Assembly: GCA_016720075.1 (NCBI GenBank)
Contig: JADJXW010000021.1
Location: 62,001-126,000, forward strand
Reading direction: 5' to 3'
DNA length: 64,000 nucleotides
Origin: Pseudomonadota bacterium
GTDB lineage: Bacteria; Pseudomonadota; Gammaproteobacteria; Steroidobacterales; Steroidobacteraceae
In this document: positions 1-9,451 of the stretch, one piece after another
Layout: every line of letters begins with the position of its first letter
Numbering within the stretch: position 1 is the stretch's first letter
Program-made: the position numbers and the translations under genes
The notes under the pieces: model-generated
The model's database searches: none
What the model saw: only the letters and a program-made list of their open reading frames with translations
Told to the model about the DNA's origin: nothing

Positions 1-28
1 GCATATCTCCGCGAATCGATGGGTTTCA

Positions 29-56
29 GGGAGGGCCTTCGCGGCCCGCTTCCCTC
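29..56. other. Imperfect GC-rich inverted repeat before comF
   Basis: The short upstream edge carries GGGAGGGCC and GGCCCGCTTCCC arms around TTCGC. There is no T-run, so a terminator is not supported. It may be part of the comF leader or the end of an upstream unit outside the window. Nothing else is visible in bases 1-67. Confidence 0.25.
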
Positions 57-67
57 AGTGTCAGGGC

Positions 68-808
68 ATGTTCAGCAGGCTGCTCGACACTGTCAACCTG
101 CGGAATCTCTCCTGGTTGACAATTGGACAATATTTGACCACCGCGCTGGTGCCGCCGCGCTGCCTGCTCTGCGATGGGCCGGGGCAGCGGGGTAACGAGC
201 TTTGGGGCCTGGACCTGTGCCACTGGTGCGAGGCGGCCTGCCCGCCGGCCGGGGAACCGCAGCGTGGGGTCGCGGAACTCGCCGCGCCCGCGGTGGCGCT
301 CGACGGCGTCCGGGCCCTCTTTCTATATGACGATCCGGTCGACCGCCTGATCACAGGGCTCAAGTTCCGCGGTGACCTGGCCGGCGCGCGGGTCCTGGGC
401 ACGCTGCTGGCGCGGCGCCTGCTCGCGCAGGGTTTTCGGCTGCCACAGGTCCTGGTGCCCCTGCCGCTGCATGCGGCGCGCTACCGGGAGCGCGGCTTCA
501 ACCAGGCAGCCGTCATCGCCGCGCATGTGGCCTCACGCACCGGCGTGCCCGTCGACTCTTCATTGCTGCGCCGGGTGCGCGCCACGGCACCGCAGACCAC
601 CCTCAGCGCCGCCGAGCGGCGCCGCAACTGCGAGGGCGCCTTTTCGATCGTGCCGGGGCGCCATGTGCCGGGCCGGATCGCGCTGCTCGACGATGTGATG
701 ACCACCGGCAGCACCGCGGCGGCAGCGGCGGGCGCGCTGCGCGAGGCCGGCGCCCGGCATGTGGAACTGTGGGTCTGCGCGGTGGCCAGCCTCGGGACAA
801 GCCGCTGA
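68..808 (+). CDS. comF: ComF family phosphoribosyltransferase-like protein
   Basis: A 246-residue protein with the two parts of the ComF family. An N-terminal four-cysteine zinc site is formed by C32/C35 (PPRCLLC) and C51/C54 (LCHWC). A C-terminal type I phosphoribosyltransferase fold carries the PRPP loop LLDDVMTTGST at about residue 205. ComF proteins act in the cytoplasm in DNA uptake in naturally competent bacteria; the exact chemistry is unsettled. The ATG at 68 has only a weak ribosome-binding site, but no later start keeps the zinc site. The gene lies 26 bases before ctaB and may share its transcript. Confidence 0.88.
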   Translation: MFSRLLDTVNLRNLSWLTIGQYLTTALVPPRCLLCDGPGQRGNELWGLDLCHWCEAACPPAGEPQRGVAELAAPAVALDGVRALFLYDDPVDRLITGLKFRGDLAGARVLGTLLARRLLAQGFRLPQVLVPLPLHAARYRERGFNQAAVIAAHVASRTGVPVDSSLLRRVRATAPQTTLSAAERRRNCEGAFSIVPGRHVPGRIALLDDVMTTGSTAAAAAGALREAGARHVELWVCAVASLGTSR

Positions 809-834
809 TCTGATAAGATTTCCGGCCCCTCACG

Positions 835-1755
835 GTGTCCGTCGTGGCCCGCAGCGAAACCGAAATCCCCGCCTATCTCCCCACCAGCCGCCTGCGCCAG
901 TTCTACGAACTGACCAAGCCGCGCGTGGTGGCGCTGATCGTGCTCACATCGGTGGTGGGCTCGCTGCTGGCAACCCGCGGCATGCCGCCGCTCGGGCGCC
1001 TGATCTGGGGCAACCTCGGCATTGGCCTGGCCGCCGCCAGCGCGGCGGCGCTCAACCAGATCCTCGATGCGCGCATCGACGCCACCATGGCCCGCACGCG
1101 CATGCGACCCCTGCCCACCGGCGCGCTCAACGAACGCGAGGCGCTCATCTTCGCGCTGCTGCTGGGCGCGGCCTCGATGCTGATGCTGTGGCTGCTGGTG
1201 AACCCGCTCACCGCGGTGCTCACCTTCGCCTCGCTCATCGGCTATGCGGTGATCTACACGCTGTGGCTGAAGCGCGCCACGCCGCAGAACATCGTCATCG
1301 GCGGCGCCGCCGGCGCCGCGCCGCCCGTGCTGGGCTGGATCGCCATCACCAACAGCTTCGATCCGCACGCGCTGCTGCTGTTCCTGATCATCTTCACCTG
1401 GACGCCGCCGCATTTCTGGGCGCTGGCCATCGCACGGCGCGACGACTACGCCAAGGTGAACATCCCCATGCTGCCGGTGACGCATGGCGTGGAGTTCACG
1501 CGGCTGCATGTGCTGCTCTACACCATCATCCTCGCGCTGGTGACGCTGCTGCCCTGGCTCACCGGCATGAGCGGCCTTGTGTACCTGGCCGCGGCGCTGG
1601 TGCTGAACGCGCTGTTCCTGCGCCAGGTCATCCAGCTGAAGCGCTCCACCGCGCGCGAACTGCCGATGCGCGTGTTCCGGTTCTCGGTGCAGTACCTGAT
1701 GTGGCTGTTCCTCGCGCTGCTCGCCGACCACTACGTGATCATCGGAGTTGCCTGA
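835..1755 (+). CDS. ctaB: Protoheme IX farnesyltransferase (heme O synthase)
   Basis: A 306-residue polytopic membrane prenyltransferase that moves a farnesyl group onto heme B to make heme O for heme-copper oxidases. The first aspartate-rich motif is intact (N74, D78, D82 in NQILDARID), as is the YTLWLKR loop that follows. At least seven hydrophobic segments follow the family pattern and the length is typical. The start is GTG at 835, chosen because it opens the conserved leader before RQFYELTKPR. The TGA stop overlaps the next ATG by one base (TGATG), so translation of the dsbA-like gene is probably coupled. No oxidase subunit genes are in the window. Confidence 0.95.
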   Translation: MSVVARSETEIPAYLPTSRLRQFYELTKPRVVALIVLTSVVGSLLATRGMPPLGRLIWGNLGIGLAAASAAALNQILDARIDATMARTRMRPLPTGALNEREALIFALLLGAASMLMLWLLVNPLTAVLTFASLIGYAVIYTLWLKRATPQNIVIGGAAGAAPPVLGWIAITNSFDPHALLLFLIIFTWTPPHFWALAIARRDDYAKVNIPMLPVTHGVEFTRLHVLLYTIILALVTLLPWLTGMSGLVYLAAALVLNALFLRQVIQLKRSTARELPMRVFRFSVQYLMWLFLALLADHYVIIGVA

Positions 1756-2474
1756 TGCGAAACCGCCTGCGTGCCGCGTTCGCCCTTTTGTTCTCGCTGC
1801 TGCTGCCGCTGGCCGCGCAGGCGCAGCTGCGCTGGCAGGAAGGCCAGCACTACAAGCTGCTGCCGCAGCCCGCGCCCACATCCGTGCCGGCCGGGAAGAT
1901 CGAGGTCACCGAGGTGTTCTCCTACGGCTGCATCTACTGCTATCGCGCGAAGGATGCGATCGGCCAGCTCGCCGCCGAGCTGCCCGCCGATGCGGTGATG
2001 ACCTACGTGCATGCCTCGTTCAATCCGTCGGAGGCCTGGCCCATGTTCCAGCGCGCCTTCTACGCGGCGCAGGCGCTGGGCGTGGCCGCGACCACGCACG
2101 AGCAGATGTTCGTCTCGATCTGGGAGACCGGCGAGTTCCCGCTGCTCGATCCGAAGAACGGCGGCCTGAATCGGCCGCTGCCCACGCTCGAGGATGCCGC
2201 GGCCTTCTACCAGAAGTACGCCGCGGTGAACGCCGCCCGCTTCGTGGAGCTGGCGAAATCCCCGCCGATCGACGATGCCGTGAAGCGGGCCGACAGGCTG
2301 GTCGAGGCCTATCGCATCTCGGGCACGCCGTCGCTGGTCGTCAACGGCCGCTACCTGGTGATGAACGAGAACCTGGGAAGCTGGACCAATGTGCGCGAGG
2401 TGATCAAGTTCCTCGTGGCGCAGGAACGGCGCAGGCTCGGCCTGCCAACGCCCCCCGCCCGCGCCGCCCGATAG
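1755..2474 (+). CDS. Periplasmic thiol:disulfide interchange protein, DsbA family
   Basis: A 239-residue DsbA-type thioredoxin-fold protein. It has a clear signal peptide (residues 1-23, ending AAQAQ), the active site C59-I60-Y61-C62 and a cis-proline loop GTPSLV near the C-terminus. DsbA oxidises cysteines of exported proteins in the periplasm. The active-site dipeptide is Ile-Tyr rather than the usual Pro-His, which should change the redox potential. The start is the ATG overlapping the ctaB stop; the open frame continues far upstream, but only this start gives a signal peptide. No dsbB is nearby. It could serve heme or cytochrome maturation given ctaB, but that is inference. Confidence 0.88.
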   Translation: MRNRLRAAFALLFSLLLPLAAQAQLRWQEGQHYKLLPQPAPTSVPAGKIEVTEVFSYGCIYCYRAKDAIGQLAAELPADAVMTYVHASFNPSEAWPMFQRAFYAAQALGVAATTHEQMFVSIWETGEFPLLDPKNGGLNRPLPTLEDAAAFYQKYAAVNAARFVELAKSPPIDDAVKRADRLVEAYRISGTPSLVVNGRYLVMNENLGSWTNVREVIKFLVAQERRRLGLPTPPARAAR

Positions 2475-2491
2475 CCCCTCGAGATCCCGCC

Positions 2492-3283
2492 GTGCACGTC
2501 GAACGCCTCTGGCCCGACACCCGCCTGCGCAACTACCACTACCTGGTGGTGTGCCGGGAAACCGGCGATGCACTGGCGGTGGATCCCTGGGATGCGAACC
2601 TGGTGCTGGCCACCGCGCGGCGCCACGGCTGGACGATCCGGCAGATCCTCAACACCCACCATCATCACGATCACGTGGATGGCAACGAGGCCGTGCGCGC
2701 GGCCACCGGCGCTCGCGTGCTGGCGCATGCCGGCGCGGCGGCGCTGATCGGCGGCGTGGACCAGGGCCTTGCCGACGGCGACGTGATCCGCGTGGGTCGC
2801 AGCGTGGAGCTGGAATGCCTGGATACGCCGGGCCACACGATGTCGCATGTGTGCCTGCTGGCGCATGGCGATCGCCCGGCGCTGTTCTCGGGCGACACGC
2901 TGTTCAATGCCGGCGCGGGCAACTGCCACAACGGCGGCGATCCGGTGGCGCTGTACGAAACCTTCGCCGCGCGGCTGGCAAAGCTGCCGGACCACACCGA
3001 GGTGCATGCCGGCCACGACTATATGGTGAACAACCTCGGCTTCACGCTCGACCGGGAGCCACACAACCTGGCCGCGAAGGATCTTCGCGCCGCGCTGGCC
3101 AACCGCCTGGCGGCCGACATGCCCGTGACCACGCTGGCCGAGGAAAAGCGCTTCAACGCCTTCTTCCGCCTGCAGAACCCCGAGATCATCGCCGGGCTGC
3201 GCGAGAAATTCCCCGAACTGCCTGAAAACCCCACGCCACGCGAGGTGTTCGTGCACCTGCGTCTGCTTCGCAACAAGTGGTGA
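2492..3283 (+). CDS. gloB: Hydroxyacylglutathione hydrolase (glyoxalase II)
   Basis: A 263-residue metallo-beta-lactamase-fold enzyme that hydrolyses S-lactoylglutathione to lactate and glutathione, the second step of methylglyoxal detoxification. The binuclear metal motif T55-H-H-H-H-D-H61 is present, followed by the conserved GDTLFNAGAGNC block, the AGHDY metal-ligand region and the C-terminal glutathione-binding region ending LRLLRNKW. The start is GTG at 2492, 17 bases after the dsbA-like stop; the frame is open upstream but the family begins near this point. A glyoxalase I gene is also in the window, at 56074-56469, so both steps are encoded though not together. Confidence 0.95.
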   Translation: MHVERLWPDTRLRNYHYLVVCRETGDALAVDPWDANLVLATARRHGWTIRQILNTHHHHDHVDGNEAVRAATGARVLAHAGAAALIGGVDQGLADGDVIRVGRSVELECLDTPGHTMSHVCLLAHGDRPALFSGDTLFNAGAGNCHNGGDPVALYETFAARLAKLPDHTEVHAGHDYMVNNLGFTLDREPHNLAAKDLRAALANRLAADMPVTTLAEEKRFNAFFRLQNPEIIAGLREKFPELPENPTPREVFVHLRLLRNKW

Positions 3284-3287
3284 GCAC

Positions 3288-4370
3288 GTGAGCGACACAC
3301 CGGGATCCAGCGAGAAGACCGACAGCCAGACCCTGCGCCGCTGGTTCGCGGTGGGCGCGGTGGTGGTGGTGCTGTGGGCGGTGTGGCTGGTCCTCAAGCC
3401 CATGCGCATGCCCATCGCCTGGGCGGCGGTGGTCGCTTTCCTGCTCTATCCCTTGCAGCAGCGCCTGACGCGCGCACTGGGCGGGCGCCGCTCGGCGGCC
3501 GCGGGCATCCTCACTGCGCTTACGCCAATCGCCATCTTCGGCCCGCTGACGCTGATCGGCATCGCCTTCGCGCAGCAGATCGCCGGCATCACGACCGCCC
3601 TGCAGCAGAAACCCGACCTGTTCGACCTGGCGCAGTGGCTCGATCCCGCGCTGCATCCTCGCATCGCGCAGATCGCGGCCTGGGCCTCGCAGCGCTTCGA
3701 CATCGACCTATCGCAGCTGCCGCAATTGCTGCATGAAGGCGCCCAGGAATGGGCCGGCACGCTGGCCAGGTCCAGTGGCGCGCTGTTCCTGAATACGGCC
3801 GGCATGCTGCTGCGCTTCTTCCTGATGCTGTTCGTGCTGTTCTTCGTGCTGCGCGACGGTTCGCTGTGGTTCGGGCGCGTGGCCGAACTGCTGCCTCTCA
3901 CCGGCGAGAAGCGCGAGGCGTTGTTCACGCGGCTGGGCAAGGTGCTGCGCGCCGTGGTCTATGGCTGCGGGCTCACGGCGCTGCTGCAGGGAGCATTGGT
4001 ATCCATCGGTTTCGCCATCGCGGGCCTTTCGGGCCCCATCGTGTTCGGCGTGCTCGCCTGCGTGCTGGCGCTGCTGCCCTTCGGCGGCGCGGCCGTCATC
4101 TGGGTTCCCGGCGTGCTGTACCTGCTTGCCACCGGCAGCATCGGCTGGGCCATCTTCCTGCTGGCATGGGGCGCGGTGGTGTCCACCTCCGACAACTTCA
4201 TCCGGCCGGTGATCATCTCGCGCTACACGCCGGTGCCGACGCTGCTGGTGTTCCTCGGCGTGATCGGCGGCGTGTCGGCCTTCGGCCTGCTGGGCTTCAT
4301 CGCAGGTCCGGTGATCCTGGTGCTTGCCACCGAGTTGCTTCGCTACACGGAAGGTTCGATCGGCAAGTAG
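3288..4370 (+). CDS. AI-2E family (PerM/YdiK-type) membrane permease
   Basis: A 360-residue inner-membrane protein of the AI-2E transporter family, with two N-terminal helices, a central soluble stretch (about 95-165) and a cluster of about five hydrophobic segments to the end. Conserved family features include the VLRDGSLW stretch and the GVLACVLALLPFGG region. Substrates differ among members (Na+/H+ antiport, signal export, unknown), so none is assigned. The GTG start is 4 bases after the gloB stop, and uvrD follows 15 bases later, consistent with one transcript. Confidence 0.85.
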   Translation: MSDTPGSSEKTDSQTLRRWFAVGAVVVVLWAVWLVLKPMRMPIAWAAVVAFLLYPLQQRLTRALGGRRSAAAGILTALTPIAIFGPLTLIGIAFAQQIAGITTALQQKPDLFDLAQWLDPALHPRIAQIAAWASQRFDIDLSQLPQLLHEGAQEWAGTLARSSGALFLNTAGMLLRFFLMLFVLFFVLRDGSLWFGRVAELLPLTGEKREALFTRLGKVLRAVVYGCGLTALLQGALVSIGFAIAGLSGPIVFGVLACVLALLPFGGAAVIWVPGVLYLLATGSIGWAIFLLAWGAVVSTSDNFIRPVIISRYTPVPTLLVFLGVIGGVSAFGLLGFIAGPVILVLATELLRYTEGSIGK

Positions 4371-4385
4371 AATGGGAGGTTCGCC

Positions 4386-6617
4386 ATGGATCTCTCCCCG
4401 ATACTGAACCCCCTGAATGACGAGCAGCGTGCTGCCGTCACCGCGCCCCAGGGCGCAACCCTCGTGCTTGCCGGCGCCGGCAGCGGCAAGACCCGCGTGC
4501 TCACGCATCGCGTGGTGTGGGCGGTAGCCGCGCTGGGCGCCTCGCCCCACAACATCCTGGCCGTCACCTTCACCAACAAGGCCGCGGCCGAAATGCGCCA
4601 TCGCATCGAGAAGCTGCTGGGCGTGTCGGGCGGCGCCATGTGGGTGGGCACGTTCCACGGCATCGCGCACCGCCTGCTGCGCCTGCATCACGCGCTCGCC
4701 GGCCTGCCGCCGGGATTCCAGATCCTCGACAGCGAGGACCAGCAGCGGCTCATCAAGAAGGTGATCCGCGGGCAGCAGCTCGACGAAACGCGCTACGTGC
4801 CGCGCGACGTGCAGTACTACATCAACAAGCTGAAGGACGAGGGCCTGCGGCCCGGCCAGGTCAAGCCCGGCCACGATCCCGTGCAGCAGATGATGGCCAA
4901 GCTGTACGAAGTCTACGAAGAGACCTGCCGCCGCAGCGGCGTGGTGGATTTCGCCGAACTGCTGCTGCGCGCCTGGGAACTGCTGCGCGACAACGCCTCG
5001 CTGCAGGCCCACTACCGCTCGCGCTTCACGCATGTGCTGGTCGACGAGTTCCAGGACACCAACGCCATCCAGTACGCATGGACGCGGCTGATGGCCGGGC
5101 CCGACGGCAACCCGTTCGTGGTGGGCGACGACGACCAGTCGATCTACCGCTGGCGCGGCGCGCGCGTGGAGAACCTCCGGCAGTTCACCACCGATTACCC
5201 GGGCGCGAAGATGTTCCGGCTGGAACAGAACTACCGTTCCACCGGCAACATCCTGGGCGCGGCCAACGCGCTGATCGCGCACAACTCCGGGCGCCTCGGC
5301 AAGAACCTGTGGACCAATGACGGCAAGGGCGAGTGCATCAAGCTCTATGCCGCCTTCAACGAGCGCGACGAGGCCGACTTCGTCACGCAGCGCATCGCAG
5401 AGTGGTCGCGCCTGGGCGGCGCGCGCACCGACGTGGCCGTGCTGTACCGCTCCAATGCGCAGTCACGCGCCTTCGAAGAGTCGTTCCTTAGCGCCCGCGT
5501 TCCCTACCGCGTGTATGGCGGCCTGCGGTTCTACGAGCGGCAGGAGATCAAGGATTCCCTGGCCTACCTGCGGCTCATCTCCAACCGCAACGACGATCCC
5601 TCGTTCGAGCGCGTGGTGAACCTGCCGGTGCGCGGCATCGGCGCGCGCTCGCTCGAAGTGCTGCGCGAAACGGCGCGGCGCGAGGGACTGTCGATGTGGC
5701 AGGCGGCATCGAGCATGCTGTCGGGGTCGCCGGGCTCCACCGGGCCTGCGGAGCTTGGCAACCGCGGCGCCGCGGCCGTGCTGGGCTTCCTGACGCTGGT
5801 CGACCAGCTCGACCGCGATACCAAGGGCCTGCCGCTGCACGAGCAGATCGACCATGTGATCCAGAACACGGGGCTGGTCGAGCACTACCGCAAGGACAAG
5901 CAGGACAAGGGCGATGCGCGCATCGAGAACCTCGATGAACTGGTCAGCGCCGCCCGCGGCTTCGATGCCGACACGGTCAGCGCCGGTGCCGACGCCGAGA
6001 AGCTGCCGCCGCTCGAGGCCTTCCTCGCGCACGCCGCGCTGGAATCCGGCGAGGGCCAGGCCGCGGAATGGGAAGACTGCGTGCAGATGATGACGCTGCA
6101 CACCGCCAAGGGCCTGGAGTTCAAGGTGGTGTTCCTGTGCGGCATGGAAGACGGCCTGTTCCCGCACCAGCGCTCCATCGACGACCTGGACGGACTCGAG
6201 GAAGAACGCCGGCTGTGCTACGTGGGCATCACGCGCGCGATGCAGCAGCTGTACATCAGCTACGCCGAGCAGCGCCGCCTGCACGGCATGGACAGCTACG
6301 GCACGCCCTCGCGCTTCATCGACGAGATCCCTACCGAGCTGCTGGAAGAGGTGCGGCCGCGCATACAGGTGTCGCGACCGGTGATCGGCAGCTTCCGTCC
6401 AACGCCGGCTTCCGGCGGCCGCTTCCGCGATCCGGCACCCGAGCCGGCCGCGCCGGGCATGAAGCTCGGTGCCCGCGTGCGCCATGGCCGCTTCGGCGAT
6501 GGCGTCATCCTGAACCTCGAGGGCCAGGGTGCCCAGGCGCGGGTGCAGGTAAACTTCGAGCATCAGGGGGCCAAGTGGCTGATGCTGTCGTACGCGAACC
6601 TGGAGGTCGTTAGGTGA
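4386..6617 (+). CDS. uvrD: ATP-dependent DNA helicase UvrD/PcrA type
   Basis: A 743-residue superfamily 1A 3'-5' helicase for nucleotide excision and mismatch repair. Visible motifs are Walker A GAGSGKT (30-36), motif Ia FTNKAA, motif II VDEFQDTN (about 219), motif III DDDQSIYRWRGA, motif IV NYRST, motif V TLHTAKGLEF and motif VI EERRLCYVGITRA. The C-terminus holds the small Tudor-like domain of UvrD/PcrA (GARVRHGRFGDGVI). The length is slightly above E. coli UvrD (720). The ATG is preceded by GGGAGG at a good distance. The TGA stop overlaps the trkA GTG start by 4 bases. Confidence 0.95.
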   Translation: MDLSPILNPLNDEQRAAVTAPQGATLVLAGAGSGKTRVLTHRVVWAVAALGASPHNILAVTFTNKAAAEMRHRIEKLLGVSGGAMWVGTFHGIAHRLLRLHHALAGLPPGFQILDSEDQQRLIKKVIRGQQLDETRYVPRDVQYYINKLKDEGLRPGQVKPGHDPVQQMMAKLYEVYEETCRRSGVVDFAELLLRAWELLRDNASLQAHYRSRFTHVLVDEFQDTNAIQYAWTRLMAGPDGNPFVVGDDDQSIYRWRGARVENLRQFTTDYPGAKMFRLEQNYRSTGNILGAANALIAHNSGRLGKNLWTNDGKGECIKLYAAFNERDEADFVTQRIAEWSRLGGARTDVAVLYRSNAQSRAFEESFLSARVPYRVYGGLRFYERQEIKDSLAYLRLISNRNDDPSFERVVNLPVRGIGARSLEVLRETARREGLSMWQAASSMLSGSPGSTGPAELGNRGAAAVLGFLTLVDQLDRDTKGLPLHEQIDHVIQNTGLVEHYRKDKQDKGDARIENLDELVSAARGFDADTVSAGADAEKLPPLEAFLAHAALESGEGQAAEWEDCVQMMTLHTAKGLEFKVVFLCGMEDGLFPHQRSIDDLDGLEEERRLCYVGITRAMQQLYISYAEQRRLHGMDSYGTPSRFIDEIPTELLEEVRPRIQVSRPVIGSFRPTPASGGRFRDPAPEPAAPGMKLGARVRHGRFGDGVILNLEGQGAQARVQVNFEHQGAKWLMLSYANLEVVR

Positions 6618-7978
6618 AGGTACTGATCCTCGGCGCCGGACAGGTCGGTCGCTCGGCCGCCTACCACCTGGCCCGCGAGCCCGAGAACGAAGTCACGGTG
6701 GTCGATTCAAACGAGACCGTGCTGCGCGACCTGCAAAGCCGCATCGACGTGCGCACCGTCGCCGGCAATGCCTCTTATCCTGCTGTGCTCGAGGCCGCCG
6801 GCATCGCCGATGCCGACATCCTCGTCGCGCTCACCAGCTCCGACGAAGTGAACATGGTGGCCTGCGAGATCGCCAACGCGCTGTATCGCGTGCCCACCAA
6901 GATCGCGCGCATCCGCGCGCCCGAATACACCTCGCACGCCGAGCTCTTCGCCGACGGCGCGCTGGCGGTGGATGCGTGGATCAGCCCCGAGCAGCTGGTC
7001 ACCGAATACATCGAGCGCCTGATCCACAATCCCGGCGCGCTGCAGATCGTGGACTTCGCTGATGGCCGCGTGCGACTGGTGGGCATGCTGGCGCGCAAGG
7101 GCGGCCTGCTGGTCGGCCAGCAGGTGCGCACGCTCAAGGACCACATGCCCAATGCCGAGGCCCGCATCGCGGCCATCTACCGCAACGCCCGCTTCATCGA
7201 GCCCGATGGCGAAACCATGGTCGAGGAAGGCGACGAGATCTTCTTCGTCGCCGCCCGCGACAACATCCAGCGCATGATGAACGAGATCACGCGCGCGGAA
7301 GAGAAGGTGCGCAAGGTGATCATCGCCGGCGGCGGCAACATCGGTTTCCGGCTGGCGAAGCTGCTGGAGCCCCACTACCAGGTGAAGCTGATCGAGCGCG
7401 ATGCCGAGCGCGCGCGGCGCGTGTCCGAGCGCCTGGACGGCACCATCGTGCTGCACGGCGACGCGCAGGATGAAGAACTGCTGATCGAGGAGAACATCGA
7501 CAGCACCGATGTGTTCGCCGCGGTCACCAATTCCGAAGAAGCCAACGTGCTCTCGGCAATGCTGGCCAAGCGGCTGGGCGCCCGCAAGGTGCTGTCGCTC
7601 ATCAACCGCCCCACCTATGGCGAGCTGATGGAAAACCGCAGCATCGACATCACGGTCTCGCCGCAGACGGTCACCATCGGGTCGCTGCTGGCGCATGTGC
7701 GCAAGGGCGACGTGGTGCGCGTGCATTCGCTGCGCCGCGGTTCGGCCGAGGCGCTCGAAACCGTGGTGCATGGCCCGCAGGACAAATCCCGCGTCGTGGG
7801 TCGCCGCATCGAGGAACTCGACCTGCCCAACGGCGCGGTCATCGTCGCGCTGGTGCGCGCCGAGCGCGTGATGATCGCGCACCACGACACGCAGATCGAA
7901 CCGGAAGACCACATCATCATGTTCCTGTCCGATCGCCGGCAGGTCGATGCCGTGCAGCGGCTGTTCGCCTCCGAATAG
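6614..7978 (+). CDS. trkA: Trk system potassium uptake regulatory protein TrkA
   Basis: A 454-residue cytoplasmic regulator of TrkH potassium channels with duplicated RCK units. The first nucleotide-binding fold starts at residue 1 (LILGAGQVGRSAA) with its RCK_C domain around 140-225. The second fold starts near residue 235 (IIAGGGNIGFRLA), with RCK_C to the end. Such proteins bind NAD(H) and ATP/ADP and gate TrkH. Length and order are standard. The GTG start overlaps the uvrD stop. trkH follows after 12 bases, giving the classic pair. Confidence 0.96.
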   Translation: MKVLILGAGQVGRSAAYHLAREPENEVTVVDSNETVLRDLQSRIDVRTVAGNASYPAVLEAAGIADADILVALTSSDEVNMVACEIANALYRVPTKIARIRAPEYTSHAELFADGALAVDAWISPEQLVTEYIERLIHNPGALQIVDFADGRVRLVGMLARKGGLLVGQQVRTLKDHMPNAEARIAAIYRNARFIEPDGETMVEEGDEIFFVAARDNIQRMMNEITRAEEKVRKVIIAGGGNIGFRLAKLLEPHYQVKLIERDAERARRVSERLDGTIVLHGDAQDEELLIEENIDSTDVFAAVTNSEEANVLSAMLAKRLGARKVLSLINRPTYGELMENRSIDITVSPQTVTIGSLLAHVRKGDVVRVHSLRRGSAEALETVVHGPQDKSRVVGRRIEELDLPNGAVIVALVRAERVMIAHHDTQIEPEDHIIMFLSDRRQVDAVQRLFASE

Positions 7979-7990
7979 GCCTGCAGGACC

Positions 7991-9451
7991 GTGCGTCCCA
8001 TCCTGTCGGTCCTGAACGTCCTCGGCGCGCTGCTGATGCTGTTCAGCGGCTACTACGTGCTGCCGCTGGCCACGGCGCTGGTCTACGGCGAAGCCGAGTC
8101 GCTCAGGGTGTTCGCGCTATGCGCGGGCATCACGCTTGCCGCGGGCGGCGCGCTGGTGCTGGCCACCTGGCGCTTTCGCCGTGAGTTGAAGCCCCGCGAC
8201 GGCTACCTGCTGGTGAGCCTGAGCTGGCTGGCGGTCACCGCCGCGGCGGCGATGCCGATGATGCTGGGTGCGCCGGGTCTTTCCTTCACCGACGCGTTCT
8301 TCGAATCGATGTCGGGTCTTTCCACCACGGGCTCCACCGTGATCACCGGCCTCGACAAGCTGCCGAACACGGTAAACCTGTGGCGCTGCGCGCTGCACTG
8401 GCTGGGCGGCATGGGCATCATCGTGCTGGCCGTGGCGGTGCTGCCGCTGCTGGGCGTCGGTGGCATGCAGATGTACCGCGCCGAAACCCCCGGCCCGGTG
8501 AAGGACGCCAAGCTCACGCCCCGCATCACCGAGACCGCCAAGGCGCTGTGGATGGTCTATGCGGGCATCACCGCGGTGTGCGTTGCGGCGCTGTGGATCG
8601 CGGGCATGTCGCCATTCGAGGCCATTTGCCATGCGTTCACGGTGATGTCGCTGGGTGGCTTTTCCACGCATGACGCCAGCGCAGCCTGGTTCGACTCAGC
8701 CGCAATAGAAATGGTGCTGATGCTGTTCATGCTGGTGGCATCGCTGAACTTCGCCACGCATTTCCTGGCGCTTCGCCGCGGCGACCCGGGAGCCTATCGC
8801 CGCGATCCGGAAGCTCGCTGGGTATTTGTCTGGGTGGGCGTGAGCATCCTGCTGCTCACGGCGGAGATCACGCACGCCAGGCTCTACGACGGTTTCGGGG
8901 AATCCCTGCGGCACGTGGCTTTCGCCACGATTTCCATGGCCACCACCACGGGCCTCGTCACCGAAGACTTCTCGCTGTGGCCGGTTTTCGCCTCGATGTG
9001 GATCCTGTTCCTGAGCTGCGTGGTGTCGTGCACCGGCTCCACCGGCGGCGGCATCAAGATGTTCCGCGCACTGATCATGATCAAGCAGTTCTTCCGCGAG
9101 ATGTTCGTGCTGGTGCACCCGTCGGCGGTGGCGCCGCTCAAGATCGCTGGCGCGGTCATATCCAACCGCGTGGTCTATTCGGTGCTCGCCTTCATCTTCG
9201 TGTACTTCATGACGGTGGTGATCCTCACCTTCGCGCTGCTGGCCACGAACATGGATTTCACCAGCGCGCTCACGGCCACCGTGGCCTCGATCAACAATGC
9301 GGGTCCGGGATTGGGCCAGGTGGGGCCCGCCACGAATTACGGCTCGCTCAACGACAAGCAGACCTGGATCTGCACGCTGGCCATGTTCCTAGGCCGCATC
9401 GAGCTGTTCACTTTCCTGATCCTGTTCTCGCCGTCGTTCTGGCGAAAGTAG
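7991..9451 (+). CDS. trkH: Trk system potassium uptake channel protein TrkH
   Basis: A 486-residue inner-membrane potassium channel subunit with four pore-loop repeats. Selectivity-filter regions are visible as MSGLSTTGSTVI (about 110), MSLGGFSTHD (about 220), ATISMATTTGLVTEDF (about 315) and NNAGPGLGQVGP (about 435). It works with TrkA encoded just upstream. The start is GTG at 7991, placed directly before the first hydrophobic helix. The TAG stop abuts a perfect 14-base palindrome, after which strand and base composition change. Confidence 0.96.
   Translation: MRPILSVLNVLGALLMLFSGYYVLPLATALVYGEAESLRVFALCAGITLAAGGALVLATWRFRRELKPRDGYLLVSLSWLAVTAAAAMPMMLGAPGLSFTDAFFESMSGLSTTGSTVITGLDKLPNTVNLWRCALHWLGGMGIIVLAVAVLPLLGVGGMQMYRAETPGPVKDAKLTPRITETAKALWMVYAGITAVCVAALWIAGMSPFEAICHAFTVMSLGGFSTHDASAAWFDSAAIEMVLMLFMLVASLNFATHFLALRRGDPGAYRRDPEARWVFVWVGVSILLLTAEITHARLYDGFGESLRHVAFATISMATTTGLVTEDFSLWPVFASMWILFLSCVVSCTGSTGGGIKMFRALIMIKQFFREMFVLVHPSAVAPLKIAGAVISNRVVYSVLAFIFVYFMTVVILTFALLATNMDFTSALTATVASINNAGPGLGQVGPATNYGSLNDKQTWICTLAMFLGRIELFTFLILFSPSFWRK

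Noticed and set aside
481..1881. A 466-codon minus-strand open frame across comF and ctaB
   Set aside because: Low-complexity Gln/Arg/His-rich translation lying over two certain genes.
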